A stretch of 64,000 nucleotides of DNA, from NCBI GenBank assembly GCA_950097015.1, contig CATNEN010000030.1:1-64000 (forward strand). The letters run 5' to 3'. The stretch comes from Macrostomum hystrix. Taxonomy: Eukaryota; Platyhelminthes; Macrostomidae. Each line of letters starts with the position of its first letter. The stretch's first letter is position 1. The position numbers were made by a program, and so were the translations under genes. Positions 43,130 to 56,100 of the stretch are shown here, piece after piece. The notes below the pieces were generated by a model, which was not told the DNA's origin, ran no database searches, and saw only the letters and a list, made by a program, of their open reading frames with translations.

Positions 43130-43615
43130 TTTGGAAGATCTTGAAGATCTGAGAGGTCAAAACGATCTGGGAGATCTACTTAGATAATCTGTGAGATCTA
43201 CTTGGATAATCTGGGAGATCTACTTGGATAATCTGTGAGATCTACTTGGATAATCTGGGAGATCTACTTGGATAATCTGTGAGATCTACTTGGATAATCC
43301 GGGAGATCTACCTGGATAATCTGTGAGATCTACTTGGATAATCCGGGAGATCTACTTGGATAATCTGTGAGATCTACTTGGATAATCCGGGAGATCTACC
43401 TGGATAATCTGTGAGATCTACTTGGATAATCCGGGAGATCTACCTAGATAATCTGGGAGATCTACTTAGATAATCCGGAGATCTACTTGGATAATCCGGG
43501 AGATCTACCTAGATAATCTGGGAGATCTACTTAGATAATCCGGAGATCTACTTAGATAATCTGGGAGATCTACTTGGATAATCTAGGGAGATCTAGAGGA
43601 TTTGGGATATCTGGG
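43130..43615. repeat. 22-bp minisatellite
   Basis: About 21 copies of GAGATCTACTTGGATAATCT plus GG or GT, alternating GG and GT forms in part, as in a dimeric higher-order unit. It lies downstream of LUC7L. Confidence 0.96.
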
Positions 43616-44498
43616 AAATTGAAAAAAGTACTCCTATAACAGATGCGGTTATGCAAAACGCTTTAACGTTAAGCTGCCACGTTTAAGCTTACTAAGCAAA
43701 CTAGAAAAGGTAAAAGAAAAGAATTTAAAGCAAAAATATAAGTACAACTTGCGATTCAACCATAATAGTTTATTTTTCGGTGCAATTCATAAATTTAAGT
43801 TGACTCACTTATTAAAATAAGCAACAATTGGTAACTAGTAAGTAAATATTTTTTTGAACGGCCGAGCAAACGCAGGCATCAATTAGGAGAAATGTGTATT
43901 ATATATTGGACACATAAAAACAAAATTAGTAAATAATGCAGAACGACAGATACAAACATTTAGAGTAAATTATACATTCCGGTCATACGCCACTACTACT
44001 GTACTACTACGACAGAAGAATGAGACAAATAGACGAATACAATAAAGCAAATAAACCAGAGCACTACTATAAGTAGCAAGAGAGCATATAGTAATCGGTA
44101 TGAAATAATGCGAACATTGTCTTTATACTAAAGAATCGCAATATTACTTTTCTCGTCTAAGCAAGAGACAAAAATGAAATTGAATCTTGTGGCCAACTTT
44201 CCCTGTGGTGGAAAGCGAACAAGAAAAAAATGAACCAAGAGAAACAATTTAATGTAGAATTACACTACTCATAACATTAGTATTAACATTAACATTAGTA
44301 ATTTGTGCGCCTAAGTTAGTTTAAAAGTCATGTTTTAGATTAGTTTCATGAAAATCAAAACAGCTGTGGATAATTTATTTAGACTTGAAGTACATTGAAA
44401 AAGCGATATAGTTTTTAGGGAGAATTTATTTGTAAGATTTCATATTTTAACGAATTTTAGCTACACCAATAGAGAAATGAAAAAATATAGTGACTGCC
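43616..44498. other. AT-rich DNA including the LUC7L 3'UTR
   Basis: The right end (about 44400-44498) is the LUC7L 3'UTR. The rest is AT-rich, with no supported feature. Confidence 0.5.
44425..44430 (-). promoter_or_regulatory. Candidate poly(A) signal of LUC7L
   Basis: AATAAA on the minus strand, 68 bases after the LUC7L stop codon; it is the nearest canonical hexamer. Confidence 0.5.
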
Positions 44499-47400
44499 TC
44501 ACTGGTCATCCGACTCATTCTCAGACTTTACCACGCCAGCTTCATCATCATCTTCCTCAGTCTTTGCAGGGATTTCGTTCTTAACAGCCGCTGCTGATCC
44601 GTCAGCGGCATCCGAGACAGTCGGCTTGACCTCTTCCTCCCGCGCCGGCGCCTCCGCCTTAACCTCGGCCGCGCTGTGTCCGTTGTTGCCATCGTCACCG
44701 TTGGCGCTGTTCTCGGCCGGTGACTCCGCGTCGACCATCTTGGCCTTCTTGGCGTCCGACGCGACGTCGATGATGTCAGCCGGACGAGATTCGCCGTCGT
44801 TAGCGCCAGATCGAGTTGACGGCGATCTAGATCGTCGACGCGACGAAGACTTCTTAGAGGATGACGACTTTTCCACTGATTTCTCAGCCGAACGCCGATG
44901 TCGCCGACGATGCGAGGACGGACTGCGCGAACGGGAAGAGCGACGCTCGCGATCCCGATCTTTGTTCCTGTCGCGATCCCGATCCCTGTCACGATCCCGA
45001 TCCCTGTCACGATCCCGATCCCGACCGCGTTCTTTATCGCGAGAGCGCGACCTAGAACGAGAATCGCGCCTGTGCCGATCGCTCCGATGATGATGATGCC
45101 GTTTGCGCGAGCTCATAGACGAGGATTTCGACCTGCTGCGCCGACGATGATCGCGAGTTCGTCGACTGCTGCGCGAGCGAGAACGAGAAGTTCGGGAGCG
45201 GGATTGCTTCTTGTCGGCGTCAGCGCGGCGATAATCATCTAGGCCGCCGCTGTGCCGACTGCTGCTGTCCCGCCGGCTGCCGCCTCGGCGCTCCTCTCGC
45301 ATGGCTTTCACTGTGGCGCGCAGCTCGCTGAGTCGCTCCCGAATCTCAATGAAGCCCAGATGCAGCTTGCCGCCAAAGTGGTCAGCTAATCGGCGGTCAT
45401 TGTCGTGAATACCGAGAAATGCCGAACAGATTTCGCAGACGCGCAGCTTCTGCTGCTGATAAGTATTGTTAGGCATGCACTCGCGAAACTCCTTCTCAAC
45501 GTCGCCTTTCTTTCTGCTGAGCTCCTCAACCTCTTTCATTAGTTTGAGACTTTCGTCGACTTTGCCCTCGGCGCCAAGTTTCTCGGCATTAGCTAGCTTA
45601 GTGCCAATCTCTTCACCCAGTTTGCTGATCAATTCGGCCTTCTCGCTGGCATCCTCGGAGAGATCGTCCTGGGTGTCGCGTAGTCGCTTCTTCGACTGTT
45701 CGGTGCGACGATCGCAGTCTCCGATGAAGCTCTCCAGACGGTCAAGGGCCTGGGGTGTGAAGAGGCGGAGTTAGTAAAGCAAAATCGAAAAACGCAATGA
45801 TAAGCTACTACAAGTACCGAGAGGTCGGTGGCAGAGCGGTCAAATGCGTTTGCCTCTGGCAATAATGTCCCTAAATTTAAATCCGCGGCGAGGCCACATT
45901 GGGGGCGCAGGGGGCGGAGAGAAGGCTTGTCGTGCAATTTACGCACTTGAGGGCCAACCTCCAAGGCACAGTGATAGTGTACACTGCCTGACGATGAGAA
46001 AGTCAGGACAGATGTGCACACCTGTGTGAGCGTGTGCCTGCGTACAGTATCTGTGTGCCTGTGTGCTCAGGAGTCAGCGAAATGGGCAGAATTGTCTCCT
46101 TGGTGGCTGCGGGTCTAGTGTCACCAAATAATGTGCCATTGCCCGCAGCCCCCCTGCAAATATTATTATTATAATACAAGCAGCAATCACGGAACATCGC
46201 ACATGTTTTTCATGTAACCAATTAAGTCAACTTACATCGTATTCGAAGCAGTATTTCTTGCGATCGCGCGACTGCATATAGTCGGCCTTCAGTGCGAGAT
46301 CGTGCACTTTCTGACAGTCGCCAATATCCATGCGCTGATGATTGCAGTCGCATTGTTGATTGATTGGAAAAGGAAAGGGGTAGGCGGCAAGAAATTATTA
46401 CTTTTATTTGAAACGTTTAGACATATGATTTTTTGTGAAACATCACTTTTTAAAGCCTTAAATTTGCTTCTAAATGAGCATTGAGCACATTGTCTTACAG
46501 TGGAGCCGGCATCAGCTGCAGATAGTTGTTGGCAAATCGGATCGGAAGACTTACTTTTTTGTTAAAGAACAAACGATTCGACCGCGCTGCTTGCAGTAGC
46601 CCACACTTTATAACAATGGGGGGATTAAGACAAGGACAGCTCAGAGGCGGCTGGAGGACAATGGATTAGCGCGCACTGGCCGGACAGAGAGTCAAACACG
46701 ACCTTCGCTTGTTTTAGATGCACAACTTAGGCCAAGTTAAACAAAAGGCTTACAGGTTTCCAACAAGGCTGCCAGTTGTTTCACGACCTCCAGACGATGA
46801 GGAGCTCCTCTGGACTCAGTGGCGCGCACTTTTTACTCATTTTTTCTACTGTAAGTACTTTTACACTTTTTATTATCTATTCTTAAGCTTGCGTATACTT
46901 ATTAAAAAGATAAAGAATTTAATGTGACCGAGAAGTTCCAAATAAGAATAAAAGAAGACTGTGATGCTGAAATGCTGAAATGCTGAAACCCACCTCAGCT
47001 AGTTTAATCTAACTAATCTAATCTAAGCACGGTTTTTATACTCACAAAGTGTCGCATTTCTTAAGTTCGCATTCGCAACGATAGCCTCGAGTTTTTGGCA
47101 GATGAGCGAATGAAAAGCGATATGTGTGTGCTTTAATCAGCAAATTTATACTCCTATAACTTTTAATATAAGATTTCTAATGGTCAGTCTCTCAATAGGA
47201 CGTCAATCTCACTTAATGTGTAGTCGGATACGACGAGTTAGTTTGGACTCACGCAAATTTTGTCACAATATGCGGATTAGAGAATTGTTACTTACCCCGA
47301 TTGGCTACGTACCTAATATTGCACTAGTCAGGTTTGCCATCTGCCTATTGGCTCTTGTTAATCATCTCATCTGTTTTTTTAAACACACTGTGCGCCTGGT

Positions 47401-50400
47401 CAAGCTCGCCATTAGTAACTAGACTAGACGAGCTTGAATTTGGAGCAGAGAGACAGAAACAAAAAAGAGAGGGGAGGAAAGACAATAGTAAGGCGACAGC
47501 GCCAATTAATAAAGCCCATTTATTACTAGATTCATCAGAAATCTATCAATCGATGGCATGGCACTGCTACTCCTTTGTGACATTGAGACTTGCCATTCTA
47601 CTACCTACTTATAAGTAGTCATTCAAGCGTGCTCGAATTATAAAAACCCTGAAAATCTATAAATTATTTACAGATGTAATAATCCTATATTAATAAAAAA
47701 TTTTATTCTTTTTACACTCTATAATGCTTCTTGCATAAATAATTTCAAGGAATCGAGTTCCCATTGATAGTCTAGCAAAATTATAACAAACCAACAGTTT
47801 AACAATTATACTTACCGTGCCTTGGAGAATTTCATGCGGACAGCAGCCTAATAGGAAGCACTTACAGACGCTTGGATCGTCGAAGTGAATCTTTGGGCCT
47901 TCGCCTAAAATGTTTTGGAAAATAAATGTAATCTCAGAATAAGCAACTTACAACAACAGATGACAGCATAGTCTTAAGGAGGAATCCAGAATGACATAAA
48001 ACACATGGCTGTTGCATAGGCTTTACAAACATTTTAATGCCTATGTATGATAGGTTGTTAGGATGTTAAACTTAGTAAACTTCCAACAATATGACAGCTT
48101 AAGGCTCTGGATCTGATAGATAGCCTCTGCAATGGAAGACTATAGAAGGCTATAATGGAATTCTCGTATAATGGAATTTGGAAATACTAGGGAATTCTAT
48201 AGAAGATTACTCATTTATTATAGGATAGGCCTAAAGGATGATAGAAACAACTAGATTCTTGCAATACAGCTTATGTTTTTGTCATTTTTATGAAAATTAC
48301 ATAAAAGTTGATGTGTCCATGTAAATACAGAAATAGACCCCAAATGGACAGCAACAGGACCACAACTGGCTGTAATGTACTACAGTGACAGTTTTTTACT
48401 ATTTTTATAATATTTCTTAAAGAGATTTTATGTGCAAGGAACCACAACAGACTGGCAATAGGCCTAGTTATATTTTTATACATAGCTTAAAGAGCTCTGA
48501 TAAATTCTAGTTAATTATTTGTTTCAATTAAACTTCAATTAAAAATTTAAAAGTAAAACTAATTTATAAAAAATTTAAAATACTTCAATGAACAATGAAC
48601 AATGAACTTAAAGTAGCTGCAAGCTACAGTTTTTATTTAATAAGTTTTTAGTCTCAAATTTTTAGTATGTTTTCATTTAACATACTTAAGCCTGACAGAA
48701 AAGTCTATAGCAGCTATTAGACACCAGTAACTTGATCACCTGTGTCAAGATTTGTTTTACTTTTTGCTGATTTGGGGTTTTTAACAATAAATTGATGCAT
48801 TACTCATAAATCTGAACTTACACATATTTTACTAAGTAATTTATAATATGACACCCATAGTCTAGTAGAAGGCTTGAACTTAAGAACTCATAAACTCAAG
48901 AATTTTGACATATAAGACTTGATCTTCTATGAGGCTATTTGGGACTATCATACATTATTTATTTTTTTGATGTGTAGCAAGTGCAAAAAAAAGAAAAAGT
49001 TAGTTTCTTAATATAATTGTACACCATTGTTGTCTATGCATTACCATTATATTCAACAAAAAACACTTTAGCTTTTTTCTTGTTTTTGCTAGTTTTGAAG
49101 TTGTGCTTAAAACAAAATTACTTGCTTTTTTATTGTTTAAAAATATATAACACTACATACATGCGCAACCTCGCAAATCTTAGCCAGCTGTGCGACTTTG
49201 TTTTTGCTCTATTTATGACTTAGTTTGCTCTCATTTGCGACTTAGTTTGTTTCATTGGTTAATTTACGACTTAGTTTGCTCTTATTTGCTCTCTTTTTCT
49301 CTCCCCTTTTTCCTTTTCTTCATGCCTTTCTTTTTGCTTGGCCCTCATTTCACCCGGCCAGTTTGACCGGGTCGGCCGGGTGTTGCACATGTATATAACA
49401 CTATACAAATATAATTGCTCAATTTATAGATAATATTAGATAAACGATCTCTGAAATTTCAAAGCAATTCAGAGCTTTTAAGTAAGATAATATTCAATTT
49501 ATTTATAGCATACATCAGTGAATACTAAAAAGTAGGTCATTATTCTAATGTAGATATACAGAATGTACTTAACACTCTTAGCAAAATTTGCAAAGTTGGT
49601 AAAAATTTCACTAGAGTTTCAGAACAGATCAATGAGACATCAGCAGCTCTTTAAAATGTATAAAATAAATAATATAAATGATTGCCTTGGTCCCATTGTA
49701 GTCGGTTGCACTCCAATCGCAGTCTTTTATAGTCCACATTGACCCTAATTTGACAATTAACTTTTTATAAAAAACTATTATTAGCAAAGTTGAACTGAAA
49801 ACTTTACATTTACACATTTCTTAAAAGTTACAGGTAAGCTTAACAGATATTAAGTAAACAAAGTCAAGTTTAAATTCATTGGAAAACCAAAAGTATTTTA
49901 TAAGATTTAAGTTCAAGAAGCCTACAAATTGGATAGTTGTACTGGATATAAATATAAGAAGAAGAATATTATTAATTAAAACTGCCCCAATAAAATTAAA
50001 ACTGTCCTAATTAAAACTGCACTAATTAAAATTGCCCTAGACACTATCTAGGATCCTAGACACCTAGACCTAGTCATCTTACAACTTCATCATCCACTTG
50101 GAAAGTAGGACACTTCATCATCTACTAATAACAAGCAATCAAGTTTGTCATCAATAAAGTGAGGGTGGGATGGTAGGGCAGAGATATGAACACACGTCAC
50201 ACTAAATTGTCAAAAAAGAGGTGTCAAAACTGATTTCATTATAAGAGTTTAAAGATAGGTGCCAACATGATGTGAGGAGGTGGGGAGGGGTGGTTCTGTT
50301 CTAACTTTGAAAACTTCTGTTTTATAGATGACAAAGTGTCCACAAGTCTGTCTCTTCGTCATCCACCCTCTGAGATATTGGACAGATTGTCATCTGGATG

Positions 50401-51082
50401 ACAAAGCTGTAAGATGACGAAGTATCCAGGTACCACCCCAATTGGGTCAGATGTGCAGCCAACAGCAAAGCTGCAGCTATTGTGTGGCACATCAAAAGGC
50501 TGCATATAGCTGTTCAAGCTATGGACTTGGGGATGCCACACCCACCCTCAATTATACTAGCTAGGCCTAATGTTGGTACCCAATTTACAGCTGAGTGAAA
50601 TGAAGCAATGCAGAGTGAAGTGTCTTGCTAAAGGACACAAATTGTTTCAGTTAAGTTGGAAATTAAACCCCTGATCTTCAATTTGTGAGTCCAACGCCCT
50701 AACAGCATCTTGTAGTCTAGTTTATGTAAATTTATTTGTAGTCAATGTGAATGAATCATTCAATATAGCCATAGGAAAGTGAAAGAAAGTCAAGAATTTT
50801 GAATGGTCTTTACATTACGCTGTACAACAGCTAACTAAGCTAAGTCTGTTCTTAAAGGTGTAAATTTTTTTTCCCTTTTTTACTTGCAAATCAGAAAAAT
50901 AGTACAGGCAAAGCCACCTTCTAAGCAAAAGAAAGAAACTAAAATTAAACTAAACAAAATACAACTTACTAAACTAAGAAAAAATATAATTAGACCTAGT
51001 GACCTAGTCCGTACTCCTTACCATCTCGATTGGTGCCCATCAGCTCATCGAGCATAGCACGCATATGCTCTGTAGCAGACAT
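44499..51082 (-). CDS. LUC7L: LUC7-like U1 snRNP-associated splicing factor
   Basis: A U1 snRNP-associated protein that helps select 5' splice sites, in the nucleus. Exons are 51082-51022, 47904-47816, 46334-46236 and 45749-44499. The summed length is 1500 nt, which is 499 codons plus stop. Exon 1 gives the LUC7 N-terminus (EHMRAMLDELMGTNRDG). Exon 2 and exon 3 hold the first CCCH-type zinc finger (VCKCFLLGCCPHEI, then DLALKADY). Exon 4 holds a coiled coil (KLGAEGKVDESLKLMKEVEE) and the second, C2H2-type finger (VCEICSAFLGIHDNDRRLADH), followed by HFGGKLHLGFIEIRERL and a long RS domain with RD repeats. The last 110 residues are acidic and Ala-rich, longer than I recall for human LUC7L. Intron 3 contains a complete SINE, and intron 1 contains a second SINE and a small TIR element. 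Confidence 0.96.
45828..46176 (+). mobile_element. SINE family 1, full length, plus orientation
   Basis: Head with A box (GTGGCAGAGCGGTCAAATGC) and a decayed B box (TTAAATCCG), the full body (GGGCCAACCTCCAAGGCACA; GGAGTCAGCGAAATGGGCAG) and an (ATT)n tail. It is inserted in LUC7L intron 3 on the strand opposite to the gene. Confidence 0.88.
49156..49391. mobile_element. 236-bp element with short TIRs and 12-bp flanking repeat
   Basis: Perfect direct repeats TATATAACACTA occur at 49144-49155 and 49392-49403. Inside them lie near-perfect inverted ends, CATGCGCAAC (49160-49169) and GTTGCACATG. The interior holds repeated TTTGCGACTTAGTTTGCTCT-like segments and a strong hairpin (CACCCGGCC/GGCCGGGTG, 49351-49382). 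It has no coding capacity. It may be a MITE or a structured SINE-like insertion in LUC7L intron 1. Confidence 0.5.
50433..50707 (-). mobile_element. SINE family 2, diverged copy
   Basis: Shares with 36087-36372 the GAAGCAATGCAGA, AAGTGTCTTGCTAAAGGACA and GATGCCACACCCACCCTCAA blocks (plus-strand reading). The tRNA-like head is decayed. It lies in LUC7L intron 1. Confidence 0.8.
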
Positions 51083-51682
51083 TTTTCAGTATTAAAGAAA
51101 GAAAGCGAAGGTGATAGAATCAATCTTTACGTCTTTACTATCCAAGTTGTCAGGACCTGTCCGTAACTATGTGAACTGTAGTTTAGTTGATAAAAGCTTG
51201 ACTGACTGATGATCGGATCTCAATCTATTGATTCAAATTGCAAAAAAAGGATGCAATTTAAATCAGCGAGGTAATGAATATATATGTTATAACAAAGTGT
51301 ACATCACGTATAAATTTATCGCTCATAAAAAAATTTAGATGCTTATTAACAGCAAAGTCTGCCATAAATGTTTCTTAACTAAATGTTTAGGCTAACTTAA
51401 AATCTATACTAAGATTTAAAACGATTTTAAATCAGACAATTGTTATATAACTGAATACCTGAAAGTCGAAGTCGACCAGACGACGACAAAGCAAAATCGA
51501 TGACCTTTTGCGGGAAGTGAACAAATGATAATGTAAATTTGATTTAACAGTATTATGTACAAAGACTATAATCTTGACGGTAAAGCTTTTGAATTGTGAC
51601 GCTTTTTGCTCCAGAGCTAGACTTTAGAGTACACTCGAAGTTGTCCATGGCATTTGCTCGACAGCTTCAACCCTTATAACTC

Positions 51683-51811
51683 ACGATGTCATTCCAGGCG
51701 AGGTTCGCCGTAGTTGCCACTAGATCGAGTTGACAGCGATTTAGATCATCGATAGGACGAAGACTTTTGGAACACGAACAAATGCCGACGATGCGAGACT
51801 CATTAGCATAA
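51683..51811 (-). pseudogene. LUC7L RS-domain fragment
   Basis: Matches LUC7L exon 4 (about 44769-44923) in the same orientation. Shared plus-strand blocks include AGATCGAGTTGAC, ACGAAGACTT and GCCGACGATGCGAG. It has indels and a deletion of about 30 bases, and no donor or start, so it is a dead partial duplication about 600 bp upstream of the gene's own first exon. Confidence 0.75.
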
Positions 51812-52133
51812 ATCCCGTGACCATAAGACTAAAGCTCATAACCAAATCTTGCTCATTCATTCGAACTCGAATTCATTCGATAAGGATTAACAAAGCAGAA
51901 GAGCACAATCAATCAAACTAGATTAAATATTTAGGGTATAGCAATCATTCATGTTCAGTCGATAGTTCGTTTTAACTACGCATGTAATTGAAAATACGGG
52001 TAAGCACTAACATTTGCTTAGAATAAAAAGAAAATTCTAAATAACAACTGAAAACGTTGTTGAATAACGTCAAGCCGACCTTCACTTTCTACTGCAGAAG
52101 TATCGATAATTTATATAATATTTAATACAGAAA

Positions 52134-52163
52134 GCTGACCGCGGTTCCATAACTGCGGTCAGC
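52134..52163. other. Strong 13-bp hairpin, 4-nt loop
   Basis: GCTGACCGCGGTT, then CCAT, then AACTGCGGTCAGC: twelve Watson-Crick pairs and one G-U, in an AT-rich setting, about 1 kb downstream of the CCDC170 stop. This could be a structured RNA or a relic of an inverted repeat; the function is unknown. Confidence 0.5.
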
Positions 52164-53120
52164 GCTGAAAAAATAATATCACGAGCCTTTAAAATACGTA
52201 TAACTCGAAATTTAGACCGAGCATCAACTTACAATGATAATCCATCATCAAGTGGAGGCTGAGATAGAGCAAGTCGTGATCACAAACAGAGAAAGTTAGC
52301 TAGGTCTCTTTTCTCATTATAAAAATCTACAAAATGATAATAGACAGATTTTATTAATGCACAAGACTTCGGATAGAAATCCCCATATTAAGAAATAAAC
52401 AAGTAAGAGGAATATTTTATAAAAATGGGACATTCGCTATAAGGCTGTACGGGGATATGTTTTAACATAAAAGCTGGCGAAAGGCGAATCAACGCCATCT
52501 GCTTATAGCTACGTGCACACGTTCAAGTTTCTATTTGCCTATGAAGCATAAACCATTTCAAAAGAGCCACGGTGAAACAGTACAAGTCTGCTGACAGCTT
52601 TTGTGCACGAAGACGTTTTGGGAATGTAAGAAGCAAAAAATAAATATCAATAGAATATTAACATCAGATAACATAAATATGAAGCAAGTACTCTTTAAAG
52701 TTTACTTCAGCTACAATCATAAATCATTAGTTCTCATTCACTGCCCATTATAACTTATTTCTTCGGATTCACAAGGTAAAGAACAACATTTTGGTTGACT
52801 GATTGCCAAAAATGACGGAGAAGAAAATTCGGAAACAATTTAGCTGTGAAATTAGTGCACCGTATCCATGGTCCATTAAAAACACGACAGATCAGAAGCT
52901 AATTATACTTTCGAAAACCCGAAGTACAGGCCCGCCATCTCACTGAAGACCATTCTGTTGCTTCTAGGAGCTCTAACTTTACATACTTATATAGATTTCG
53001 AGACAAACAATGCCCTGCTATAATCTAATAAGCTCCACATTTAAAGCAAACCTTGGTAAATATTCTAAAGTAAACTCAAGTCACCTTATTGTGCTCAACC
53101 TTCCGTTACAAAAACAAATT

Positions 53121-56100
53121 TTAGTACTTTCGACTGTCCCGTCCCGAGGGTGAAACGCTCCGGGTCCGTACCAAGGACGTGCCGCCAGCGCCGCCCATGC
53201 CGGCGACGGCGCCGCTTCGACTACTTCGCCCACTGAGCCGACCGCTGCCGGATGCCTCCAGTGGTCGTCGACATGAGCATCGGCTAAGACGACAAGCCGG
53301 GCAGGGCGGTGGCCGCCGAGGTTGCTGCTTGGAGGCCGCCGACAGGCTCAGCTGATGCTGCTGAGCGTCTGCGTAACCGTCGAGGAAGCTGGTCTGCATA
53401 TCCTGAATGGCCTCGTTGGCTGCCACCGCGGTGTACACGTTGCTCTGGTGAGCTTGGATCAATCGTTCAAGCCGGTTGACAATTTCGTAGTCAGGCACAG
53501 CCAGAGACTCAACGTCTAGGCCGAGCATGCGGCCGACCACGGCGCGCAGGTCGAGGAGCTGGTGCTCGCGTCTCCTGGCCTCCTCCAGGGCAGACTTTGT
53601 TGTACGCAGTTCGCTCGTCAGGCTGGTCAGAGCGCCTTCTGCTGCCGAGCTCTTGTCGCCTAGTTCCCTTTGGCGAGCCTCGACCTCCGTCTTTAGCAGG
53701 GAAATCTTCTTGGCCTGCTTCTGCCGCACCTGCTCCAGCTTCTCCATGGTCCCCTCAAGGGCGGCCAGCTCGCGGTCCTGCTCCAGAGCCGCCAGCTTCA
53801 GATTGCTGCATTCCAGTAGCTGCGCCTTCAGGCTGACAATCTCAGCTCGCGCCTGCTCAAGCAAGGCCTGAGTCTTCTCCAGCTGCTTCTGCAGACGCCG
53901 AACCCGGCCGCTCTCACTGTCGCGCTCGCGTTCGATTTCCACGCGGCCGGAGGCTCGCTCCTCCAGCTGGGCGATCTTCTTGCGCAACAGGTCCATGTGA
54001 AGGTCGCGCGATTCCAGCTGCTCTTTGAGCGCCTTGGCCTTGCGCTGCAGGCTGTAGACGGTGCTAGCCTTGTCGTGCGCGGCGTCGTCAGATAGGCGAG
54101 CGAGCTGCTGAGCCCGAGCCAGCAGGGCGTCGCCGAGCATGTCAAATCCGATATCGGCCCCAACCTGCAGGTGAAAAGGAAAAAAAGAATTCCATTTTTT
54201 GGTTAATTAGCTTTAATATCTTGTTTCACCCAACCTTGTCACAGCGAGAGGTTTCGCTTGGTGTTTGACAACTCACCTGGTCCATCTTCATGGCCTCGGC
54301 CATCTGTTGCATGTACTTGTAGAACTTCTGCCTGTCCGCCGCCAGGCCGTCGCGGACCACATCGCCGGCGGCCAGTTCGCTCTCCATGGCGCGGAGCCGC
54401 TCGTGCATGTCCCGCAGCTCAACCTCGGCTCGCCTGGCCATGGCCTCCCGCTCTCGACTGTTCTTCACCTGCGCCTCCAGCTGCTTGGCAGCGTTGCGCG
54501 AGCGCTCCTCGTGGGCCGCCGACGCCTCCGCCTGTTCTTTGAGATCGCGACAGAGGGCCCGCACGCGCTCTTTGACGGCCTCCTCGGTGGCGCTCACGTG
54601 ACTGTAGTGGGTGCTCAGCGTGGAGGCCAGCGACTGCAGCAGAGCCGAAAGCTGGCGCTCGCTGTCCTCGGCCCGGAGCTGCAGCTCGCGGCTTGTCGAA
54701 TCGACCTGAAATCGTGGCAGCAGTGCGCACATGAGCACAAAAACTGCTCAGCGTTACTTAGTGCTCATATCAAAGATCACATAGATTTCTGTGAGCTTCT
54801 GTGGCTTCCAGATTTATTTCTTTCTTTTTCTTTCTTGCATATGTCATAGATAAATTTCGTCCTTCATTATGAACTAGTTTATAAAGTCATCCGAGGCAGC
54901 ATCGTCAGATATTCGGCTATTCTTATAGAAAACCCTTGCGAAAAGACATGTAACTTTGGCGAATCGAAATTGGTTCAAATCTGGAAATAAATAACAATTT
55001 AATCAATCCAAAGTAGGCAACAATAACAGCCGACAGGGTTACATAAAAAAATTTAGTGCAGATAAAATGTGCCTTTACTTGTGGTTCTAGTCACCAGACA
55101 CTGCGACAAGAATCGTCGAATATCTCGACGATGCCGATGTTTTTTGTTTCTTGAAGTTGTTTAATCGAATAGAGCGGTCTATCTACTGTTAACACACGTA
55201 CCCTAGCAACGTGTCCATCCTTCTCGGCCAGCTCTGCCTTAGTGGCGTCCAGCACCCTTCGATTGGACTCCAACCTGGCCTCCAGCAGCTCAACCTGTCT
55301 GGCCAGATCATCGCGTTCGGCAGTCAATTTCTCCGTCTCCGTGCGGAACTCGGTCTGGTGGGTCTGGTAGGCCGCCACGGCCCGGTGCTCGCGATTGACC
55401 TCGGCCAGGAGTCGCTGGATTGTCTCACGGTTGGCGCGCACCTCGGCCTCGTGAGCAGCCAGTTGCTCATCCTGGCTTCGAGTGCGGGCCCGCAGCGACG
55501 CGACCTCCTGACGAATCATGTGGTGCAATTAGCTTTGAATTAAGATGTCGTATAGCCACATCATTGCAGCTTATATCGTGATATACGAGCATAGTTTATA
55601 TTACTTGATACTTTCCATAGTCGTCAATCAGGACGCTTTTCAAATGTCCTAGAAAAATGACTAGGTTCACTCACCTGGGCTAGGCTAGACGCTCTATTAA
55701 TCAGCGTCTCCATGCTAGACGACTCCCCAGCCTCCAGGTGGTAGGCCAGGCTGGCTGTGAACTCCGTCAGCCGGCGCTCGGCCCCCGACCGGCCGGCGTC
55801 ACGCGCGTCCCGATCTGCCAGTCTAGCCTCGAGGTCGCGAACTCGATCCTGGGCGCCGCGCAGCTGCTCCTGAAGTTCGTGCAACACCAGGCCGCTCCGC
55901 GACTTCACCTCCTCGTAGGAACCGCGCGTCACCTCGCAGCAGTCTATCTGGCGCGAAAGCTCCGCGTTCAGCGCCAACTGGCGCGCATTGTCCTCTCGCA
56001 GACGGTCGGCCTCTCCGCGATAGCGCTGCACCGCGTCCAGCGCCGAGTCCAATTCCAGCTGCTTCTCGCGCAGCTTCGCCTGCAGGCCGTCGACTTTGAC

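Larger units (their letters stand above)
51083..53120. other. LUC7L-CCDC170 intergenic region
   Basis: Contains the LUC7L upstream region, an RS-domain fragment (51683) and a strong hairpin (52134). Otherwise AT-rich with no supported gene. It includes the CCDC170 3'UTR at its right end. Confidence 0.5.

Noticed and set aside
49351-49382. Stand-alone regulatory hairpin
   Set aside because: It lies inside the TSD-flanked 236-bp insertion and is better treated as part of that element.
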